Source of the DNA: CAVTQZ01 sp963737015
GTDB taxonomy: Bacteria > Actinomycetota > Acidimicrobiia > Acidimicrobiales > UBA8190
Assembly: GCA_963737015.1 (NCBI GenBank)
Contig: CAVTQZ010000001.1
Span: 1,984,001-2,048,000 of the forward strand
Direction: 5' to 3'
DNA: 64,000 bases
Below, piece after piece: positions 17,388 to 26,147 of the stretch. The first letter of the stretch is position 1; every line of letters starts with the position of its first letter. Under the pieces are notes generated by a model. The model was not told the DNA's origin. It did not search any database and saw only the letters and a list, made by a program, of their open reading frames with translations. A program made the position numbers and the translations under genes.

Positions 17388-18563
17388 GTGGCTGACGAGG
17401 GTGTCGACGCTGCGACCACTGATCCCGACGTAAGGGCCGAGATCGTCGAGGGCGTGCGGCGTTTCGTCGCAAAGGAAGTCGAACCGGTAGCAGCCGAGCT
17501 CGAGCGGGCCGACCGCTTCCCAGACGAGATCGTCGGCCACATGCGCGCCCTCGGGCTCTTCGGGGTGACGATCCCTGAACGCTACGGAGGTCTGGGCCTC
17601 GATCTTCTGACCTACATCGGCGTCATCGAGGAGCTCTCCTACGGTTGGATGAGCCTGAGCGGGATCGTCAACACCCACAACATGGCAGCCAACCTCTTGA
17701 TACAGCACGGCGACGAGGAGCAGAAGAAACGCTGGTTGCCTTCGATGGCCTCCGGGGAAAAGCGAGGCGCGCTCTCACTCTCCGAACCCGACGCCGGCAG
17801 CGATACGAGAAGCATCACCTGTCGTGCGATGCGCGACGGTGAAGAGTACGTGCTGAACGGCACGAAGGCATGGGTCACGAACGGCGAGCGCGCATCGATC
17901 GTCGCCCTGGCCGCGCGCACAGACGAGGGGATCGGTGCCTTCATCGTCGAGAAGAGCCCCGGACCGTCCTTCGAGGGGATCTCGGTCAGCCGCCATGTGA
18001 ACAAGCTCGGGTACAAGGGTCTCGAGACCGTCGAGATGGCGTACGTCGACCACCGGATCCCCGCGGCGAACCTGGTCGGGGACCCGGGCAGGGGGCTTTC
18101 ACAGATCCTCGGAGTCCTCGAAGTCGGGCGCATCAACATCGCCGCGAGGGCGGTGGGCGTCGCGCGCGCAGCCTTCGACGCCGCGATCAGCTACGCGCAG
18201 CAGCGAAAGACGTTCGGCAGGCCGATCTCCGAGCACCAGGCCATCCAGCTCAAGCTGGCGGACATGGGAACCCGGCTCGAAGCCGCCAGACTTCTGACGC
18301 AGAATGCCGCGGAGCGCAAACAGAGGGGTGCCCGCTGCGACGTGGAGGCGGGGATGGCGAAGCTGTTCGCCAGCGAGACAGCTCTCGAACTGGCCACGGA
18401 GTCCATGCGGATCCACGGCGGGATCGGCTACACGAGCGATCTCCCCATCGAGCGCTACTACCGGGACGCTCCTTTGATGGTCATAGGAGAGGGCACAAAC
18501 GAGATCCAGCGCCTCGTGATCGCGAGAGGATTGCTGGCACGCTCCGCGGAGCTGTTGGCTTAG
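17388..18563 (+). CDS. Acyl-CoA dehydrogenase (catalytic Glu present)
   Basis: FAD-dependent acyl-CoA dehydrogenase of 391 residues, introducing the alpha-beta double bond. Visible motifs are the substrate/FAD signature LSLSEPDAGSDTRSI, QQRKTFGRPISEHQAIQ, and the C-terminal GEGTNEIQ whose Glu matches the catalytic base of medium-chain enzymes. The GTG at 17388 is preferred over the ATG at 17346 because the protein then begins at normal family length and a TATTCT -10 sits 8 bases away (leaderless type). It is divergent from the ligase and convergent with the CaiB gene 18 bases downstream. Confidence 0.92.
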   Translation: MADEGVDAATTDPDVRAEIVEGVRRFVAKEVEPVAAELERADRFPDEIVGHMRALGLFGVTIPERYGGLGLDLLTYIGVIEELSYGWMSLSGIVNTHNMAANLLIQHGDEEQKKRWLPSMASGEKRGALSLSEPDAGSDTRSITCRAMRDGEEYVLNGTKAWVTNGERASIVALAARTDEGIGAFIVEKSPGPSFEGISVSRHVNKLGYKGLETVEMAYVDHRIPAANLVGDPGRGLSQILGVLEVGRINIAARAVGVARAAFDAAISYAQQRKTFGRPISEHQAIQLKLADMGTRLEAARLLTQNAAERKQRGARCDVEAGMAKLFASETALELATESMRIHGGIGYTSDLPIERYYRDAPLMVIGEGTNEIQRLVIARGLLARSAELLA

Positions 18564-18581
18564 GAGCGGCCGGCCCCGCTG

Positions 18582-19778
18582 TCAATCCGCAGAGCCGCTT
18601 CGCCGAATCTCCTCGAGCACCTCGCCCGTGTGCTCTCCGAGACCGGGGACCGACGAATCGATGGCGTCGGTAATGCCGGAAAAGCTCACGGGACCGTTCA
18701 CCGAGCGCTGACGCAAGCCCCCGCCGGAATCGACCTCGACGAAACCGTCGCCACCCACGAGTTGGGGATCGGATACGACCTCGGCCGGCGACTGTGCAGG
18801 CGCCCACCACACCCCTTCACGGTCGAAACGCTCGGCCCATTCGGCAAGGGGGCGCTGCGCGATGATTGCGTCCAGCAGCGCTATCAATTCCACGCGGTTC
18901 TTTCTGATCACAGATGCGGAAGCGAAGCGGGGGTCGTCGAGGAGATCGGGACGACCGAGCGCGCTACACACCCTTGCCATGTGGCGCTCGATCTCGAGTC
19001 CCATGAGAAAGAACCAGTGACCGTCCTCGGCCCGATACGGATTCATGAGCGGCGCCTGGTTGTCGTGACGCGGCTCGGAGCGCGCGACCTTACCGAGGGT
19101 CATCTGGAGCCCGAGGTCCCACCCGAGGACGTACGCGCCGGTCCGCAAGAGGGAGACCTCTACGACCTGTCCCTTTCCGGTCTGGCGTTGTTCGAGCACA
19201 GCGGCGAGAACGCCCGCCAGAGCGGCGAGGGCGGTGATGTGGTCGCCGATGCCGCCCCTGGCGTTCAAAGGCACGCCGTCGGGGTCTGCCATCTGGGTGG
19301 ACAGGCCGGAGCGAGCCCAGAACGCCCCAATGTCGTATGCGGGACGGTTACGGTCCTCACCCTTCAGTCCGTAGCCGCTCACCGAGCAGTAGACGAGCCG
19401 GGGATGACGTTCGACGGTGGCGAAAGGCTCCAGGTCCAGTTTGTCGAGCGCATCAGGGCGCAGGTTGCTTATGAAGACGTCCGCCCAGTCGAGGAGGTCT
19501 TCGAGGTGCTTCCGGTCGCCCGCGTCGTTCAGGTCGAGGGAGACATCGCGTTTGCCTCGGTTGTCGAGAGCGAAGGCGGGGTTCGAGAAGTCGTTCCGGA
19601 TGCCAATCGACGCGAAGACGTGGCGCATAGGGTCACCCGAGGGCGATTCGACCTTGACCACATCCGCGCCCCAGTCAGCGAGCAGCGCAGCCGCGGCGGG
19701 CCCGGCCACCCAGACACCGAGCTCCACCACTTTCAGACCGGCGAGCGAACTGAGCCCCCGACGCGATGTGTGGGTCAT
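18582..19778 (-). CDS. Family III CoA-transferase (CaiB/BaiF)
   Basis: CoA-transferase of 398 residues with the N-terminal block VVELGVWVAGPAAAALLADW, then VVKVESPSGDPMR, and catalytic Asp in GGIGDHITAL. The ATG at 19778 begins the normal family N-terminus (MTHTSRRGLSSLAGLK); the 103 open codons upstream have no family similarity and run into the divergent gene. It is divergent from the enoyl-CoA hydratase at 19857. The substrate is unknown. Confidence 0.9.
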   Translation of the reverse strand: MTHTSRRGLSSLAGLKVVELGVWVAGPAAAALLADWGADVVKVESPSGDPMRHVFASIGIRNDFSNPAFALDNRGKRDVSLDLNDAGDRKHLEDLLDWADVFISNLRPDALDKLDLEPFATVERHPRLVYCSVSGYGLKGEDRNRPAYDIGAFWARSGLSTQMADPDGVPLNARGGIGDHITALAALAGVLAAVLEQRQTGKGQVVEVSLLRTGAYVLGWDLGLQMTLGKVARSEPRHDNQAPLMNPYRAEDGHWFFLMGLEIERHMARVCSALGRPDLLDDPRFASASVIRKNRVELIALLDAIIAQRPLAEWAERFDREGVWWAPAQSPAEVVSDPQLVGGDGFVEVDSGGGLRQRSVNGPVSFSGITDAIDSSVPGLGEHTGEVLEEIRRSGSAD

Positions 19779-19821
19779 GGTCGGCAACTGTCCGGGCAGG
19801 CGCCTTTGTAAAACGATATTC

Positions 19822-19843
19822 TCTGAATCAGAAACGTTGTTTC
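19822..19843. promoter_or_regulatory. Paired inverted repeats in the CaiB/hydratase divergent promoter
   Basis: TCTGAATCAGA (19822-19832) and GAAACGTTGTTTC (19831-19843) are adjacent small palindromes between the genes starting at 19778 and 19857. The area is locally AT-rich (TAAAACGATATTC), as expected for promoters. A regulator-binding role is inferred only. Confidence 0.3.
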
Positions 19844-19856
19844 CACCAAAGGGTGA

Positions 19857-20636
19857 ATGTACACCGTGTACGGGCTTCCTCCGGTAATCGATACATCGGC
19901 AGACGGTGCAGTGCGGATCGTGCGGCTCAACCGTCCCGAGCAACTGAACGCGACGAACCACGAGCTGCACAAGGCGCTCGCCGACCTCTTCGCGCATATC
20001 CAGAACGACGACGAAGCTCGCGCCGTCGTCCTGACGGGAAACGGACGTGCTTTTTCTGCGGGAGGAGACTTCGACTACCTCGACCAACTGGCGAGCGACA
20101 CCGAACTCCGACGCGAGTCACTCGAAGACGGAAAGCGCATCGTTGTGAACATGGTCCGCTGCCGCGTACCGGTCGTGGCCGCAGTGAACGGCCCGGCGGT
20201 TGGTCTCGGTTGCAGCCTGGTAGCTCTGTCGGACGTCGTCTTCATGGCGGAGTCCGCATATCTCGCCGATCCACACGCCACGATCGGCCTCGTCGCAGCG
20301 GACGGTGGTCCGGTTACGTGGCCTCTTCTCATGAGTCTTCAGCTCGCGAAGGAGTACGCGTTGACCGGCGACCGTATTCCGGCGAAGCGCGCTGCCGAGA
20401 TAGGGCTCGTGAACCACGTCTGTCCTGACGCCGAGGTGTTCGAGGCTGCGCTCGGCTGCGCGCACCGCATCGCCAAGCTTCCTAAGGGCGCCATCGAGGA
20501 CACGAAGCGGATCCTCAACATTCACCTCGAACGGGCGGTTCTCGCGACGCTCGACTTTGCGCTAGCCGCCGAGCACAGGTCCTTCGACTCGCCTGAACTG
20601 CGCGCGAGTGTCGACCGATTCCTGAAGAGAGACTGA
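19857..20636 (+). CDS. Enoyl-CoA hydratase/isomerase family protein
   Basis: Crotonase-fold protein of 259 residues, a typical length. It shows VRIVRLNRPEQLNATNHEL, the oxyanion-hole motif FSAGGDF, and GLVAADGGPVTW, in which Asp occupies the region of the usual catalytic Glu pair. This places it among atypical hydratase/hydrolase paralogs common in actinobacteria. AAAGGG lies just before the ATG. It is divergent from CaiB and convergent with the tetR gene. Confidence 0.9.
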   Translation: MYTVYGLPPVIDTSADGAVRIVRLNRPEQLNATNHELHKALADLFAHIQNDDEARAVVLTGNGRAFSAGGDFDYLDQLASDTELRRESLEDGKRIVVNMVRCRVPVVAAVNGPAVGLGCSLVALSDVVFMAESAYLADPHATIGLVAADGGPVTWPLLMSLQLAKEYALTGDRIPAKRAAEIGLVNHVCPDAEVFEAALGCAHRIAKLPKGAIEDTKRILNIHLERAVLATLDFALAAEHRSFDSPELRASVDRFLKRD

Positions 20637-20662
20637 GCGGAGCTACCGGGCTCTTCGTCGGC

Positions 20663-21361
20663 TCAGGCTTTGCCGATGCCGTTGAGGATGAGGTTCCACA
20701 GCTCCTCGGCGGGTTCTCCATCGTCGGGTTCAAGAGCCGAACCACCGATGGTGGAGGAGAAGCTGTTGAACATGATCGTCTCGAGGATGATCCCCGCCAC
20801 TCGTTTCCGGTCGAAATCGGCTCTTATCGCCCCGGCCGCCACGGCTTCGTCGAAGATATCGCTGAAGAGCGAAACCAGGGGGGCGAAGGCTCTCGTGGCA
20901 TCGTGCGAACTGGCGGTCAACAGGTGCTGTGCGAATTCCGCAAGGGCGAGGGGTATACCCTTCTTGCCGCGCACCTCAGCCGTGGGACGACACAGCTTGT
21001 GGTACTCGATGACGAAGCGGTGCAGACGCTCTAGCGGCTTACTTTCGTCCCGGATCCGGTCCTCGACCACCGAGGTCGTGAGCCGCACCGATTCCTCGAA
21101 CAAGGCGAGCAGCAACTCCTGCTTCCCACCGAAGTACTGGTAGAAGCTGCGTAACGACTGCCCGGACTTCTCGACGACGTCCTGCACCGTGAAGTCCTGA
21201 CCTGGAGCACTTCCGCTCAGAAGGTCGAACGCCGCGTCGATGAAGCGCTGGACTCGGCTTTCCGCCCTGAGACGTGCCGAGTCGAGAGATCGAGCCACCG
21301 CCTGCTCCCGCCAACTGGCACCGGCAGCATCCGATGCCGCCGCGGGCTCGTTGGTCGTCAT
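20663..21361 (-). CDS. TetR/AcrR-family transcriptional regulator
   Basis: One-component repressor of about 232 residues. The N-terminal helix-turn-helix reads FTVQDVVEKSGQSLRSFYQY, and the C-terminal ligand-binding half is all-helical and unassigned. The ATG at 21361 is the most likely start; the frame is open upstream to 21505 without support. It follows the AhpD-like gene by 40 bases in the same direction, so it may control the ligase-AhpD operon above it. An inverted repeat (21380-21395) lies immediately upstream. Confidence 0.88.
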   Translation of the reverse strand: MTTNEPAAASDAAGASWREQAVARSLDSARLRAESRVQRFIDAAFDLLSGSAPGQDFTVQDVVEKSGQSLRSFYQYFGGKQELLLALFEESVRLTTSVVEDRIRDESKPLERLHRFVIEYHKLCRPTAEVRGKKGIPLALAEFAQHLLTASSHDATRAFAPLVSLFSDIFDEAVAAGAIRADFDRKRVAGIILETIMFNSFSSTIGGSALEPDDGEPAEELWNLILNGIGKA

Positions 21362-21379
21362 CGCATCGATCCTATAGCA

Positions 21380-21395
21380 CCGATCTCCCAATCGG
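21380..21395. promoter_or_regulatory. Candidate TetR operator CCGAT-N6-ATCGG
   Basis: A perfect 5-bp inverted repeat with a 6-base spacer, 19 bases upstream of the tetR start codon and downstream of the preceding stop. Its position suits autoregulation by the TetR at 20663-21361. The assignment is inferred. Confidence 0.35.
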
Positions 21396-21401
21396 AGAAC
21401 A

Positions 21402-22016
21402 TCATTTTCGTTCTTGTCGCAGGTCGTCGCCGGGTCCTTGCAGGTCAGCGTCCAGTTCCACGGCAAAAGATCGCAGGGCCATCGCGAGCACGTCGTAGGC
21501 GCCAACCGTGAACACGAGATCCATGAGCTGTCGTGTGTCGAGCTCCGACGCGAGGACGTCCCACGTCGCCTCGGATACCGCTGCGTCGGCGATCAGTTCG
21601 TCGACAGCCGTGAGCAACGAGCCATCGAGGCGCGACCAGCCGGGGGCGTCAGGCCCTGTGAGAACACGGGCAACCTCCTCGCCCGACAAGCCCACATCCT
21701 CGGCCAGCACCTTGTGCTGCGCCCACTCATATTCGCATCCGCGCACAGCGGCCACGCGCAGAACCAATAGCTCGCGCTGGCGCAGCGAAAGGGTCGTGGC
21801 GAAGAGTACGTGTCCGTTGAAGCTGTGATAAGCGCGCGTAAGCGCGGGATGATGCGCGAGGGTACCGAGGAGATTGCGGCCCTTCGGTCGGTCGTCGCGT
21901 CTTTCGGGCAGAGGATGGCGCGGATCGGGAGGAATCAGCGCCGCCATTGCCGCTCGCATCTCCTTCGGCCACCGCTCTGGTGGTTCGGGCGCGACACGCG
22001 GCGTTCGAGGACTCAC
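21402..22016 (-). CDS. Carboxymuconolactone decarboxylase family protein
   Basis: Helical CMD-superfamily protein of 204 residues. Family features are LLGTLAHHPALTRAYHSFNG, LSLRQRELLVLRVAAVRGCEYEW and the following QHKVLAEDVGLS; only one Cys is present, so the AhpD CxxC pair is absent. Its GTG start overlaps the stop of the acyl-CoA synthetase gene in GTGA (22013-22016), indicating coupling. Similar ligase-CMD pairs occur in catabolic operons. Its reaction is unknown. Confidence 0.88.
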   Translation of the reverse strand: MSPRTPRVAPEPPERWPKEMRAAMAALIPPDPRHPLPERRDDRPKGRNLLGTLAHHPALTRAYHSFNGHVLFATTLSLRQRELLVLRVAAVRGCEYEWAQHKVLAEDVGLSGEEVARVLTGPDAPGWSRLDGSLLTAVDELIADAAVSEATWDVLASELDTRQLMDLVFTVGAYDVLAMALRSFAVELDADLQGPGDDLRQERK

Positions 22017-23656
22017 GCCGTGCCTGCTCGCCCGGGGTCCGGTGCTGCTTCTCTCAGTTGCGCCCTGAGACGGAACTTCTGGATCTTCCCCGAAGCGGTT
22101 CGCGGGAAGTCGTCCACTATGTGGACGGTCTCAGGCCACTTCTGCTTCGCGAGTCCTGCGGCCGAGAGGTGCTCTCGCACCTGATCGAGTGTCGGCGGAG
22201 TCTGATTCGGCCGGACGCGGACCATTGCTGCGGCACGCTCTCCGAGACGTACATCGGGTGTTGCGACCACCGCCACCTCCGCGACGGTGTCGAGCTCCAT
22301 TATGAGCTCCTCGATCTCCTGGGCGCTTATGTTCTCTCCCCCCCGGATGATGACGTCCGAGATTCGATCGGTGATGGTGAGGTAGCCGTCCGGATCCATC
22401 ACGCCGACGTCGCCGGTGCGATACCACCCTTCGTCATCGAAGACCGTCTCGGTCAGGGAAGGGTCTGTGTAACCGAGGAACAGGTCCGGTCCCCGGCTCA
22501 GGATCTCGCCGTCCTCCTCGAGCCGGACCTCGACTCCGAGAAGCGGATGGCCATCTGTGCCCAGGCGCTTGGGCTCCGGCTCGTCGATGAAGCTACCGGT
22601 GATGGACGGATGCTCCGTGCTCCCGTAAGAGCGCCACATCTTGATGCCGAGCTTCGAGCCACGCTCGGTGACAGCCGTTGGGACCGGCGATCCGCCCAGG
22701 CCGGCGAAGGGGATCATCTTCAGGTGCTCGTCGGTGAAGTGCGGATGGTCGAGCAGGCTCGTCAAGAAGTAAGTCGCTCCACCCGAGACGCCGAGGTCCT
22801 CTTCGAGCATCAGCCGCAGAATCTCCTCGGGGTCCCAGACATCTACGAGGTTCACGGGGCGGTGTCTGATCAATGGAACGAGGAACGCGTTCAACATCCC
22901 GATGAAGTGGCCGACGGGGGCTCCGGTGATCTGCGGTGGACCCCATCCGGGAAACATGGAACCGAGTTGACGCGCTTCGAAAGCCATCGTCCGATGTGAG
23001 TGGACGACCCCTTTCGGGTCCCGCGTCGTCCCCGAGGTGAACCCGACGAGCGCCGGCTGATCGGCATCGACCTGCTCGGGGTCCTCCATCGGAGCCGCTT
23101 CGAGCATCTGCTCGAAGGCGATCGCAGCTTTCGGTAGTTGATCAGCCGCTGTATTTCCGGCCACGAGCCACAGCAGATCCCGCCCGGTGAGCAGGTCCTC
23201 GTACATGGCGAGATAGTCGGAATGTCCGAAGCGGTCCGCGGTCACAACGACGTCGGGCGAAGTCGCCCGGAGGATGTAGTCCACCTCCTTCGCGCCGTAG
23301 AAGTGGACAACCGGTATGACGACAGCACCCAGATACGCAGCTCCCCAAAAAGCGATCCCGGCTTCGACCCAGTTGGGCAGCTGCAGTACCACTACGTCTC
23401 CTGCCCCGACTCCTCTGGCGCGAAGGGAGGACGCCAACGCGCGTGCGCCCCGGTCGACATCTCCGAATGTTCCCTTCCAGGGATTGACCTTCGACCAGAC
23501 CGCGAAGGGAGTGGATCTCATCTCCTCGAGACCGCTGGCCACGATCGACCCGAGACCCGAGTCGTCCCACCACCCGCTCTCTCGATAGAGACGGGCGAGG
23601 TCGGGAGGCACCGATCTGAGCGCCCACCGCGTGGCGGCGTCGCCTCGGCTAGTCAA
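22013..23656 (-). CDS. Acyl-CoA synthetase (cyclohexanecarboxylate-CoA ligase-like FadD)
   Basis: AMP-forming ligase of 547 residues. Motifs are FTSGTTRDPKGVVHSH (A3), YGSTEHPS (A5), YRTGDVG (A8), GGENISAQEIEE and the C-terminal TASGKIQKF with the catalytic Lys. The overall pattern, with a long N-terminus and PNWVEAGIAFWGAAYLGAV, matches the AliA/FadD group that activates alicyclic or medium-chain acids. The start is TTG at 23656, behind a strong GGGAGGGAGG. It is first in a minus-strand operon with the AhpD-like gene and tetR, and divergent from the flavin reductase. Confidence 0.92.
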   Translation of the reverse strand: MTSRGDAATRWALRSVPPDLARLYRESGWWDDSGLGSIVASGLEEMRSTPFAVWSKVNPWKGTFGDVDRGARALASSLRARGVGAGDVVVLQLPNWVEAGIAFWGAAYLGAVVIPVVHFYGAKEVDYILRATSPDVVVTADRFGHSDYLAMYEDLLTGRDLLWLVAGNTAADQLPKAAIAFEQMLEAAPMEDPEQVDADQPALVGFTSGTTRDPKGVVHSHRTMAFEARQLGSMFPGWGPPQITGAPVGHFIGMLNAFLVPLIRHRPVNLVDVWDPEEILRLMLEEDLGVSGGATYFLTSLLDHPHFTDEHLKMIPFAGLGGSPVPTAVTERGSKLGIKMWRSYGSTEHPSITGSFIDEPEPKRLGTDGHPLLGVEVRLEEDGEILSRGPDLFLGYTDPSLTETVFDDEGWYRTGDVGVMDPDGYLTITDRISDVIIRGGENISAQEIEELIMELDTVAEVAVVATPDVRLGERAAAMVRVRPNQTPPTLDQVREHLSAAGLAKQKWPETVHIVDDFPRTASGKIQKFRLRAQLREAAPDPGRAGTA

Positions 23657-23724
23657 GTGCCTCCCTCCCGTTGCGCCCCCCGGCTGTAATCGTGGCTACC
23701 CGCTGAGGAGAATGGCATTATCAT

Positions 23725-24795
23725 ATGGACATGGCGATCGCTGGACCAGCAGCGCAAGCCCGATCCGCAGGACGGGACCACGGGTTTCATCCACTCGAGA
23801 TCGCCAGGGTCGTGACCGAGACCGCCGAGGCCAGGTCCTTCGTGCTCGATGTGCCCGAAGCGCTTCGAGACGCGTTCGCCTACCGAGCGGGGCAGTTCTG
23901 CACTTTCAGGTTCCGAATCGAGGACCGGACCCACCTGCGCTCCTATTCGATGTCCTCGTCGCCCGAGGTGGACGACGAGTTCGTGGTGACAGTCAAGCGG
24001 GTTGCAGGCGGTGTCGTCTCGAACTGGATGATCGACAACCTGTCGGAGGGCGACACCGTCGAGACCACCTGTCCGGCGGGCGTCTTCTGTCTGTCGCGAG
24101 ACGATGGTGACATCCATGCCTTCGCTGCTGGTAGCGGGATCACCCCCGTGTTCTCGCTCATCAAGACCGCGCTCGCCACCACATCGCGCCGCGTCCACCT
24201 CCTTTACGCCAACCGGGACAGCGACTCGATCATCTTTGCCGAGGACCTCGTCCAGCTCAAAGAGCGTCACCCCGGGCGTCTCGAGATCACCGGCCATCTC
24301 GACGTCGAAAGCGGGTTCGTGGGTTCTCACGACGTACGCGCTCTGGTTCTCGCCGGGTCGGCCACCGAGAGCTTCGTTTGTGGACCCGAGCCTTTCATGC
24401 AGATCGTCGAGCACACGCTTCGCGAAGAGGGCTTCGACGAGGATCAGATCCGGATCGAGCGCTTCACCCCGGCGGAACTCGAGGCTGAACCCGAAGCGCC
24501 CGACGCCGGCGCAACGAGCGTCGTGGTCACAGTCGAGCTCGAAGGAACGGTCGGATCGGTGGAGCACCGTCCGGGCACCACGATCCTCCAGACCGCTCGA
24601 GCGATGGGAATGTCGCCTCCTTTCTCGTGCGAATCGGGCAACTGCGCGACGTGCATGGCGCGGTTGGTGGAGGGAGAGGTCACCATGCGGGCGAACAACG
24701 CTCTCAGCGAAGCGGAGGTCGAAGAGGGATGGGTGCTCACGTGCCAGTCCGTTCCCACCGCGCCGAGCGTCCACGTGGTCTACGAGGACTTCTGA
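23725..24795 (+). CDS. Ferredoxin reductase with 2Fe-2S domain (KshB/PaaE-like)
   Basis: Electron-transfer flavoprotein of 354-356 residues, passing electrons from NAD(P)H through FAD and a plant-type 2Fe-2S cluster to an oxygenase. The order is FAD domain (RSYSMSS), NAD domain (AAGSGITPV, VCGPEPFM), then a C-terminal ferredoxin with Cys ligands in SCESGNCATC plus a later Cys in LTCQS. This order matches KshB, HmpX and PaaE. Two in-frame ATGs (23725, 23731) are possible; TATCAT directly before the first would suit a leaderless start at the second. The oxygenase partner could be the Rieske protein at 49067. It is followed by the SnoaL-like gene. Confidence 0.9.
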   Translation: MDMAIAGPAAQARSAGRDHGFHPLEIARVVTETAEARSFVLDVPEALRDAFAYRAGQFCTFRFRIEDRTHLRSYSMSSSPEVDDEFVVTVKRVAGGVVSNWMIDNLSEGDTVETTCPAGVFCLSRDDGDIHAFAAGSGITPVFSLIKTALATTSRRVHLLYANRDSDSIIFAEDLVQLKERHPGRLEITGHLDVESGFVGSHDVRALVLAGSATESFVCGPEPFMQIVEHTLREEGFDEDQIRIERFTPAELEAEPEAPDAGATSVVVTVELEGTVGSVEHRPGTTILQTARAMGMSPPFSCESGNCATCMARLVEGEVTMRANNALSEAEVEEGWVLTCQSVPTAPSVHVVYEDF

Positions 24796-24803
24796 CTCCT
24801 TCG

Positions 24804-25244
24804 ATGTCGGAACTTCCGCGATCACTAGCCGACCTGGTGGAGATCCACGAGCTCTGCTCGCGCTACATGAAGCTCACGAGCCAGCACATCGAGGACCACT
24901 GGCTCGAGGTCTTCACGGCCGATGCCGAGTACAGCGCCTTCGGTGCGAGCTACACGCTCGAACGGTTCCCGGCTCTTCTGGACGCAGCTCCTCGCGGCCA
25001 GTTCTTAGGCAACATGCCTGTGGTCGAGATTGACGGCGACAACGCCCGCGGCGTTCAGCACTTCGCCTTCGTCGACCAGCGATCCCACGCGATGCGACTC
25101 GGCTGGTACAACGACGAGTACAGGCGCACACCCGCAGGTTGGCGGATCCACCGTCGCTCCACCACCTTCATGCGAAAGCACGGGGGGTTCGATTCCGGCC
25201 AGCCGCACGATCCGCTAGCCGATCCGCCCGGCGGCGCGAGCTGA
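24804..25244 (+). CDS. SnoaL-like/NTF2-fold protein
   Basis: A 146-residue protein with the NTF2-like cone fold pattern of the SnoaL_4 group: LADLVEIHELCSRYMKLTSQ, then HWLEVFTADAEYSAFG, and a late WRIHRRSTTFM strand. Relatives include ring-hydroxylating dioxygenase beta subunits, ketosteroid isomerases and dehydratases. It starts 8 bases after the reductase stop and is probably cotranscribed with it. I cannot assign a reaction. Confidence 0.85.
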   Translation: MSELPRSLADLVEIHELCSRYMKLTSQHIEDHWLEVFTADAEYSAFGASYTLERFPALLDAAPRGQFLGNMPVVEIDGDNARGVQHFAFVDQRSHAMRLGWYNDEYRRTPAGWRIHRRSTTFMRKHGGFDSGQPHDPLADPPGGAS

Positions 25245-25263
25245 GCCGGGGCCCCCGCCTGCG

Positions 25264-26070
25264 TCAGCCAGGTCGGCGACGTCGCTCGAGGGCGGCGACC
25301 GCCTCCCAGTGGGCGTCCTGAGTCCACAAATGCGCGAAGGCATCTGCGGCGGAAGCCTCGAGGTCCGGATGGGCCGACGGGATCGCCGCAGCGATCACGG
25401 ACTTGACCGCGCGCGAAGCCCCGGGCGCGCTGTTCGCGATCCGTTCGGCGAGCGCGCGCCAATCGTGCTCGAAGCTGCTGCGTGGGACGACGAGGTCGAC
25501 GAGACCCAAGCTCTTCGCCGCTTGCGCCTCGTAGATCTCTCCCGTCGCGATGGCGAGCATCGCCTTTCCTCTTCCGATCACGTGGGCGAGACGTTCTGCA
25601 CCGCCCCAAGCCGGCATGATGCCGAGGGTCACCTGGTTGAAGCCGATTCTCACATCGTCGGCGGCGATTCGGATGTCGGCGGCGATCGCCACCTCGGCAC
25701 CACCGCCGAGCGCATGCCCGTTGATGGCCGCGACGACCGGCACAGGAAATTCCGCCACTCGGTCGAGAACGCGGCGCACCGCGCTCGCCATCCGGGTCGC
25801 GTCCTCGTGCGTGCGCAGCGCACTCAGTTCCTTCAGGTCGCCCCCCGACACGAAGGCGCGCTCCCCCCCGCCTCGGATGACGAGGACTCCCGCGTCCGAC
25901 CGCTCTGCAGCGTCGAGGACCGCGGCGAGTTCCGACACCGTGCGGGTTCCGATGGCGTTTCGCACCTCGGGACGGTCGATCGTGAGTACAGCCACCCCAC
26001 CTGCGACGTCGAGATACACGCCGGCCGCACCGGGGTTCGCTTCGGTCTCCTGTCCTGCGGCCACGGCCAT
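25264..26070 (-). CDS. Enoyl-CoA hydratase/isomerase
   Basis: Crotonase-family enzyme of 268 residues. The N-terminal VAVLTIDRPEVRNAIGTRTV, the oxyanion motif FVSGGDLKEL and GHALGGGAEVAIAAD are classical, followed by GIMPAWGGAERL. The C-terminal helices are complete. It is divergent from the B12 mutase operon with only 77 bases between the starts, so both may respond to the same signal. The promoter region is AT-rich (TTATTATC close to the ATG). Confidence 0.92.
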   Translation of the reverse strand: MAVAAGQETEANPGAAGVYLDVAGGVAVLTIDRPEVRNAIGTRTVSELAAVLDAAERSDAGVLVIRGGGERAFVSGGDLKELSALRTHEDATRMASAVRRVLDRVAEFPVPVVAAINGHALGGGAEVAIAADIRIAADDVRIGFNQVTLGIMPAWGGAERLAHVIGRGKAMLAIATGEIYEAQAAKSLGLVDLVVPRSSFEHDWRALAERIANSAPGASRAVKSVIAAAIPSAHPDLEASAADAFAHLWTQDAHWEAVAALERRRRPG

Positions 26071-26147
26071 CTGATAATAACGCTCTTTTCTTGCTCGGAG
26101 ATAGTTTCCAATTATCGCGACTTCGATTTCCGCTAGACTCCGGCCTG

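Noticed and set aside
20075..20332. Short minus-strand frames within the enoyl-CoA hydratase at 19857-20636
   Set aside because: They mirror the hydratase codons and lack starts with ribosome-binding sites.
23653..24825. A 390-codon minus-strand frame opposite the flavin reductase
   Set aside because: The plus strand encodes complete FAD, NAD and 2Fe-2S motifs; the antisense frame shows none and has no ribosome-binding site.
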